DNA from: Acidobacteriota bacterium
GTDB lineage: Bacteria > Acidobacteriota > Thermoanaerobaculia > Multivoradales > UBA5704
DNA length: 7,454 nt
Direction of reading: 5' to 3'
NCBI GenBank assembly: GCA_003223675.1
Contig: QHVW01000383.1
Span: 1 to 7,454, forward strand
In this document: positions 4,732 through 7,454 of the stretch, in pieces
How positions within the stretch are numbered: the first letter of the stretch is position 1
Layout of the letters: each line of letters opens with the position of its first letter
Program-made: the position numbers and the translations under genes
Notes under the pieces: generated by a model
Told to the model about the DNA's origin: nothing
Database searches by the model: none
What the model saw: only the letters and a program-made list of their open reading frames with translations

Positions 4732-6925
4732 AAATCAGATTCATCGCGGCCGTCGAGAGCTGCACCCGGGCCAGGGTGGCGGTGCGCGCGGGGAGCGTGG
4801 CGGCGAAGCCCGTGGGGGTCCCCGCGCTCCCCGCGATTGATCCGGCGGCGGCGAGGCCGGAGCCGTCGAGACGCCAGAGATCGACCGCTCCGGTGACGCC
4901 GCCGTTCACCGTCACCGTGACGTCGCGCGAGACGGTATCCTTGTTGAGCAGGATCACGAAAAGCTTTCCATTCACCGTGCGCACGGCGTAGCTCGCCACT
5001 CCGTTGACGTCGCTCGACACCGCCCGCACGCTGTCTCCGGTCACCTTGCCGCCCAGGCCGTCATAATCGCGATAGAGGCGATAGGCGTCCTCCGCCAGGC
5101 TGCCGGCGTCCGGCGCCACCCAGCGGAGCGCCATGTCCAGCCCCTCGCGGCCGAAGAGGGCGAGCGCCTCGGCCTGCGCCAGCGCGCCGGAGACGGTGTC
5201 GTCCTTCCCCCACTTGTACTCGCTGAGGGCGAGCTTCATCTGCGGGCAGTAGGTGTCCCGCCAGGCGCGCATGCGCGGAATGAGCTGCACCACGTTGGGA
5301 TTGACGCCGGCGATCCAGGATTCCGAGACCCAGGTGGGATCGTAGAGCTCCTTGAGCGAGCGCAGGCGCGCCGCCACGGTGGCCGCGTCGTCCTCCACCG
5401 ACGGATCGCCGTCGAGGCCGGCGACGCCGTTCCCCTGCGGATAGAAATGGATGTCGAGCCAGTCCATGGGCAGCTTGCCGGCCGCCGGATGGCCCGCGGG
5501 GAGCGGGTGCGTGCAGGCCTGCTGCATGTACCACGCGGGCCAGGCCAGGCCGCCGTGGGCGGTGCGGTCGGCGCCGTTGATGCAGTCGCCGGCCGCGGCG
5601 TCCTGGGCCGAGGTCCAGAAGTCGCACCACCCCCAGGTGTCGGGCCCCAGGACCTCGGCGCCCGGATCGCGGCGCTTGATCTCGGTGGCCGCCGCCAGCC
5701 CCTTCGTCCACACCTCGTCGTAGCCCGGCGCCGCGGGGTGGACGTCGCGGTGCGTGCTGTTCCAGAGCATCGGCTCGTTGTCGAGGTTGTAATAGCGCAC
5801 GCCGGTGGACGCGGCGGTGCCGAAGCGGGTCATCAGATGGCTCACCAGGTCGCCCACGTGGGCGCTGAGGTCGACCGGCACCGAGGTGTCCGACGGGCTG
5901 TTGCCGGTGATGTAGCGCAGGCCGGGAGAGCCGGGAACGGCCGGGCTGGAGGGGTTGCAGCAGCGCGCCGCGCCGCAGGTGAAGGTGTTGGAGAAAGGAT
6001 CGCAGATGCCGTTGCCGTTCACCGAGCAGCCCGGCACGCCGGGGTTGACGTCGCACTCGGTGCCGGTCTGCGGGCCGTACTTGGTGGTCGAGAAGCCCGG
6101 GGTGCGGCTCGACGACTTCGCCACCTGATCGATCGGCATCGTCAGCACCGCGGCGGCGCCGGCGCCGAGGGTGGGCGTGACGAAGCCGTCCACCGACGTG
6201 CCGTTCCCGGACCCCTCGCTGATATTCAAAAAGTAGTAATCGAACGCCCGGTTCGAGGTGTCGACGATCCAGTTGTAGCGGGTGGTGGCGTTGCCGCCCC
6301 GCCGGTTGGCGGTATAGAGGCCGGTGGCGAGCTGCGTCGAATCCGCCCAATTGACGCCGTAGATCAGCGGGTTGATCGTCCGCCGGTCGAGCGCGGGATC
6401 GACGGCGACGGTGACCGGGCCGGGAGGCTGGACGGCCGCCTGGACCAGCTCGATGTCGTCGACGTAGGCGGTCGCCTGGTTGCCGCCGGAATTGGCCTGG
6501 AAGACGATGCCGTCGAAGCTGGCGGCCGTGACGCCCAGGTCGGCCCAGGTCACCGTCATCTGGGTCCAGGTGGAGGGGAGCGGCGTCAGGTCCTTGCTCC
6601 CGACCTCGGCGTTGTTGCTGTAGATCACCAGCCGCACGGCCTGGTTGCCGCCGGCGCCGTTAATCCAGAAGCGCACCGCCGTGTAGTTGGCGACCGCGTC
6701 GGGGCTGTTGTGGAAGTAGAGCCCCGCCCAGGCGTCCGGCTCCCAGGAGATCGCCTTCGGCGCGCTCTGGTAGACCGCCGTCTGCGCCAGGTTGCGCGTC
6801 GCCCACCCCCAGTCCTGCCAGCCGTTCTGGAGCGCGTTGTCGTAGACGGTCAACGTCGCCGCCGCGAGGGGGGCGGCGGCGGACGCGAATACGACCAACA
6901 TGGAACGGCGAAGGGCTCTACGCAC
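4685..6925 (-). CDS. Secreted glycoside hydrolase family 44 endoglucanase/xyloglucanase
   Basis: The chosen start is the GTG at 6925 (746 aa) because GGAGGAGG ends 6 bases upstream; an in-frame GTG at 6946 would overlap that site. Residues 1-23 form a signal peptide (RRALRR, then a hydrophobic core, cleavage near AAA/T). Residues about 24-163 form a beta-sandwich that looks like a carbohydrate-binding module (TVYDNALQNGWQDWGW ... AYVDDIELVQ). The GH44 domain spans about 173-620. It opens with INPLIYGVNWADS and RRGGNATTRYNWIVDTSN, has acid/base E384 in YYNLDNEPMLW and probable nucleophile E569 in LALSEYKWG. Family members cut beta-1,4-glucans such as carboxymethylcellulose and xyloglucan outside the cell with retention. 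A cysteine-rich stretch (six Cys, 291-323) interrupts the catalytic domain. A C-terminal beta domain (about 623-725) and the tail NLIFSDGFESGDLSRWAQ complete it. It may be regulated by a palindrome just upstream. Confidence 0.93.
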   Translation of the reverse strand: MRRALRRSMLVVFASAAAPLAAATLTVYDNALQNGWQDWGWATRNLAQTAVYQSAPKAISWEPDAWAGLYFHNSPDAVANYTAVRFWINGAGGNQAVRLVIYSNNAEVGSKDLTPLPSTWTQMTVTWADLGVTAASFDGIVFQANSGGNQATAYVDDIELVQAAVQPPGPVTVAVDPALDRRTINPLIYGVNWADSTQLATGLYTANRRGGNATTRYNWIVDTSNRAFDYYFLNISEGSGNGTSVDGFVTPTLGAGAAAVLTMPIDQVAKSSSRTPGFSTTKYGPQTGTECDVNPGVPGCSVNGNGICDPFSNTFTCGAARCCNPSSPAVPGSPGLRYITGNSPSDTSVPVDLSAHVGDLVSHLMTRFGTAASTGVRYYNLDNEPMLWNSTHRDVHPAAPGYDEVWTKGLAAATEIKRRDPGAEVLGPDTWGWCDFWTSAQDAAAGDCINGADRTAHGGLAWPAWYMQQACTHPLPAGHPAAGKLPMDWLDIHFYPQGNGVAGLDGDPSVEDDAATVAARLRSLKELYDPTWVSESWIAGVNPNVVQLIPRMRAWRDTYCPQMKLALSEYKWGKDDTVSGALAQAEALALFGREGLDMALRWVAPDAGSLAEDAYRLYRDYDGLGGKVTGDSVRAVSSDVNGVASYAVRTVNGKLFVILLNKDTVSRDVTVTVNGGVTGAVDLWRLDGSGLAAAGSIAGSAGTPTGFAATLPARTATLARVQLSTAAMNLIFSDGFESGDLSRWAQ

Positions 6926-6931
6926 GGCCGG

Positions 6932-6939
6932 CCTCCTCC
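6932..6939 (-). promoter_or_regulatory. Ribosome binding site deciding the GTG start of the GH44 gene
   Basis: GGAGGAGG on the minus strand ends 6 bases before the GTG at 6925. It lies inside the longer possible frame from the GTG at 6946, so it argues for the shorter protein, whose signal peptide then begins with the basic RRALRR. Confidence 0.75.
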
Positions 6940-6949
6940 AGGACACCGA

Positions 6950-6967
6950 CGTATAGACGACTGTCTA
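6950..6967 (-). promoter_or_regulatory. TetR-type palindrome overlapping a -10-like hexamer upstream of GH44
   Basis: TAGAC (6954-6958) and GTCTA (6963-6967) form a perfect inverted repeat around a 4-base centre. The layout resembles TetR-family operators such as the NemR box (TAGACC-N4-GGTCTA). On the minus strand it overlaps TATACG (6950-6955), a possible -10 about 25 bases before the GH44 start. No good -35 was seen, and no tetR gene lies in the window, so the operator role is inference. Confidence 0.4.
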
Positions 6968-7067
6968 AGTGTGGCACAGAAGGGGACTGGGGTGGAAGGC
7001 GGGGCCTCTGCTGCCCGGGATCTCATGCCCTCTGGAGCGTCCTGCCCTTCGAAGCCTCACCCTCGGT

Positions 7068-7090
7068 CCCTCTCCACTTCGTGGAGAGGG
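7068..7090. repeat. REP-like palindrome, left copy
   Basis: CCCTCTCCAC (7068-7077), TTC loop, GTGGAGAGGG (7081-7090): a perfect 10-bp stem. It is preceded by CCTCACCCTCGGT, giving the CCTCACC...CCCTCTCC...GGAGAGGG layout of bacterial REP-type repeats. Confidence 0.8.
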
Positions 7091-7145
7091 AGGGCCCGCG
7101 TAGGAAGGTATTGTTGAGCTCGGCAGGGTGCTGAAGACAGGTTCC

Positions 7146-7168
7146 CCCTCTCCACGAAGTGGAGAGGG
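7146..7168. repeat. REP-like palindrome, right copy, inverted
   Basis: CCCTCTCCAC (7146-7155), GAA loop, GTGGAGAGGG (7159-7168): the exact reverse complement of the left copy. It is followed by ACCGACGGTGAGG, the inverted flank with one base change. Confidence 0.8.
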
Positions 7169-7237
7169 ACCGACGGTGAGGCTTCGGAGGGCAGACCGCC
7201 CCAGAGGGTATAAAATCCCGAGGAAAAACGGACCTCG

Positions 7238-7454
7238 CTACAACGACTTCAAAAACTCCACCAGATCCCCCTTCTGGGCCTCGCTCAGGTGCAGCCCGAA
7301 GTGCCCGTCGTAGTGGTCCACGACGTCGCGCAGGGTGGCGAAGCGGCCGTCGTGGTAGTAGCCCCCCTTGCTGTGCGACCAGAGTCCCTTGAGCGGCGTG
7401 GTGCGGTAGTGGCCGTCGGGCGAGCGGTCGGCCTGGAAGGAGTCGATGCCGATC
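7238..7454 (-). CDS. C-terminal 71 residues of a di-haem cytochrome c peroxidase/MauG-like protein
   Basis: The reverse strand is open from the right window edge to a TAG at 7238-7240. It reads YRTTPLKGLWSHSKGGYYHDGRFATL, then RDVVDHYDGHFGLHLSEAQKGDLVEFLKSL and stop. The pattern YRTTPL(R/K)GLW, YxHDGxxATLxDVVxHY and L(S/T)xxQKxDLVE(F/Y)LKSL is the usual ending of bacterial di-haem cytochrome c peroxidases and related MauG-like periplasmic c-type cytochromes. The CXXCH haem sites would lie in the missing N-terminal part and cannot be checked. The gene is on the same strand as GH44 but separated from its start by 312 bases containing the inverted-repeat element, so they are probably not one operon. 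Confidence 0.75.
   Translation of the reverse strand, partial: IGIDSFQADRSPDGHYRTTPLKGLWSHSKGGYYHDGRFATLRDVVDHYDGHFGLHLSEAQKGDLVEFLKSL

Larger units (their letters stand above)
7016..7220. mobile_element. REPIN/MITE-like element: 75-nt inverted arms around a 55-nt spacer
   Basis: The left arm (7016-7090) matches the reverse complement of the right arm (7146-7220) ungapped at 67 of 75 positions (about 89%). Agreement is near perfect over the inner 41 bases, with one mismatch, and decays outward, ending sharply at both outer edges. The spacer (7091-7145) encodes nothing evident. The architecture (two inverted REP-like units, each with its own palindrome, in an intergenic gap) fits a REPIN mobilised in trans by a RAYT transposase, or a small MITE. 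No transposase and no obvious target-site duplication is visible. It sits between the cytochrome stop and the GH44 promoter region. Confidence 0.75.

Noticed and set aside
5447..7117. A 556-residue plus-strand open frame opposite GH44
   Set aside because: It is Val/Gly/Arg/Ala-rich with no recognisable domain, and the opposite strand encodes a complete GH44 enzyme with both catalytic glutamates.
7016..7220. Two similar repeats read as the start of a CRISPR array
   Set aside because: There are only two copies, they are inverted relative to each other, and each is itself a palindrome, which fits a REPIN, not direct repeats with spacers.
7221..7237. Intrinsic terminator for the cytochrome gene (GAGG/CCTC around a T-run just after the stop)
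   Set aside because: The possible stem is only about 5 bp and the T-run lies in the loop instead of after the stem, so it is not a credible intrinsic terminator.

Overview
The window is GC-rich bacterial DNA with codon use typical of high-GC genomes. It carries an ankyrin-repeat protein of the kind with an N-terminal DAQxxIAREYGF motif, a secreted GH44 glycosidase ending in a DGFESGD-type tail, a CHRD-domain exoprotein, and the end of a MauG-like cytochrome. Together these suggest an Acidobacteriota-like or other soil/sediment heterotroph, possibly from a metagenome. The taxonomic guess is inference; there is no rRNA or other marker gene.

Layout. Positions 1-742 (minus) hold the N-terminal 247 residues of an ankyrin-repeat protein that runs off the left edge. 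A divergent intergenic region (743-1032) carries a near-consensus sigma70 promoter pointing right and two small 5'-UTR hairpins. This promoter drives a two-gene unit: a protein-glutamine glutaminase-like deamidase (1033-1962, 309 aa, Cys-His-Asp triad visible, no signal peptide) and a 74-aa protein (1982-2206). The small protein resembles the N-terminal ~60 residues of the deamidase and starts at the same offset. This pair is the most interesting thing in the window: an enzyme and a stand-alone copy of its own N-terminal module, which could be an inhibitor, immunity or targeting factor.

Convergent to it on the minus strand are a secreted CHRD-domain protein (2251-2778) and a group II PLP-dependent decarboxylase (2841-4334). 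Upstream of the decarboxylase, on the plus strand, lies only the C-terminal end of a MocR-type (GntR/aminotransferase) regulator (about 4405-4731). This looks like the remnant of a divergent PLP-binding regulator whose DNA-binding and most of its aminotransferase domain are gone. A large secreted glycoside hydrolase of family 44 (4685-6925, minus; N-terminal beta-sandwich module, catalytic domain, C-terminal beta domain, short C-terminal tail) overlaps the end of the remnant.

The 312-base gap upstream of the GH44 gene holds a TetR-type palindrome near a -10-like hexamer and a 205-bp inverted-repeat element. Its two 75-nt arms match at 67 of 75 positions, and each contains a perfect 10-bp-stem palindrome, as in a REPIN or MITE. 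The right edge (7238-7454, minus) is the C-terminus of a di-haem cytochrome c peroxidase/MauG-like protein. No tRNA, rRNA, CRISPR array or transposase gene was seen.
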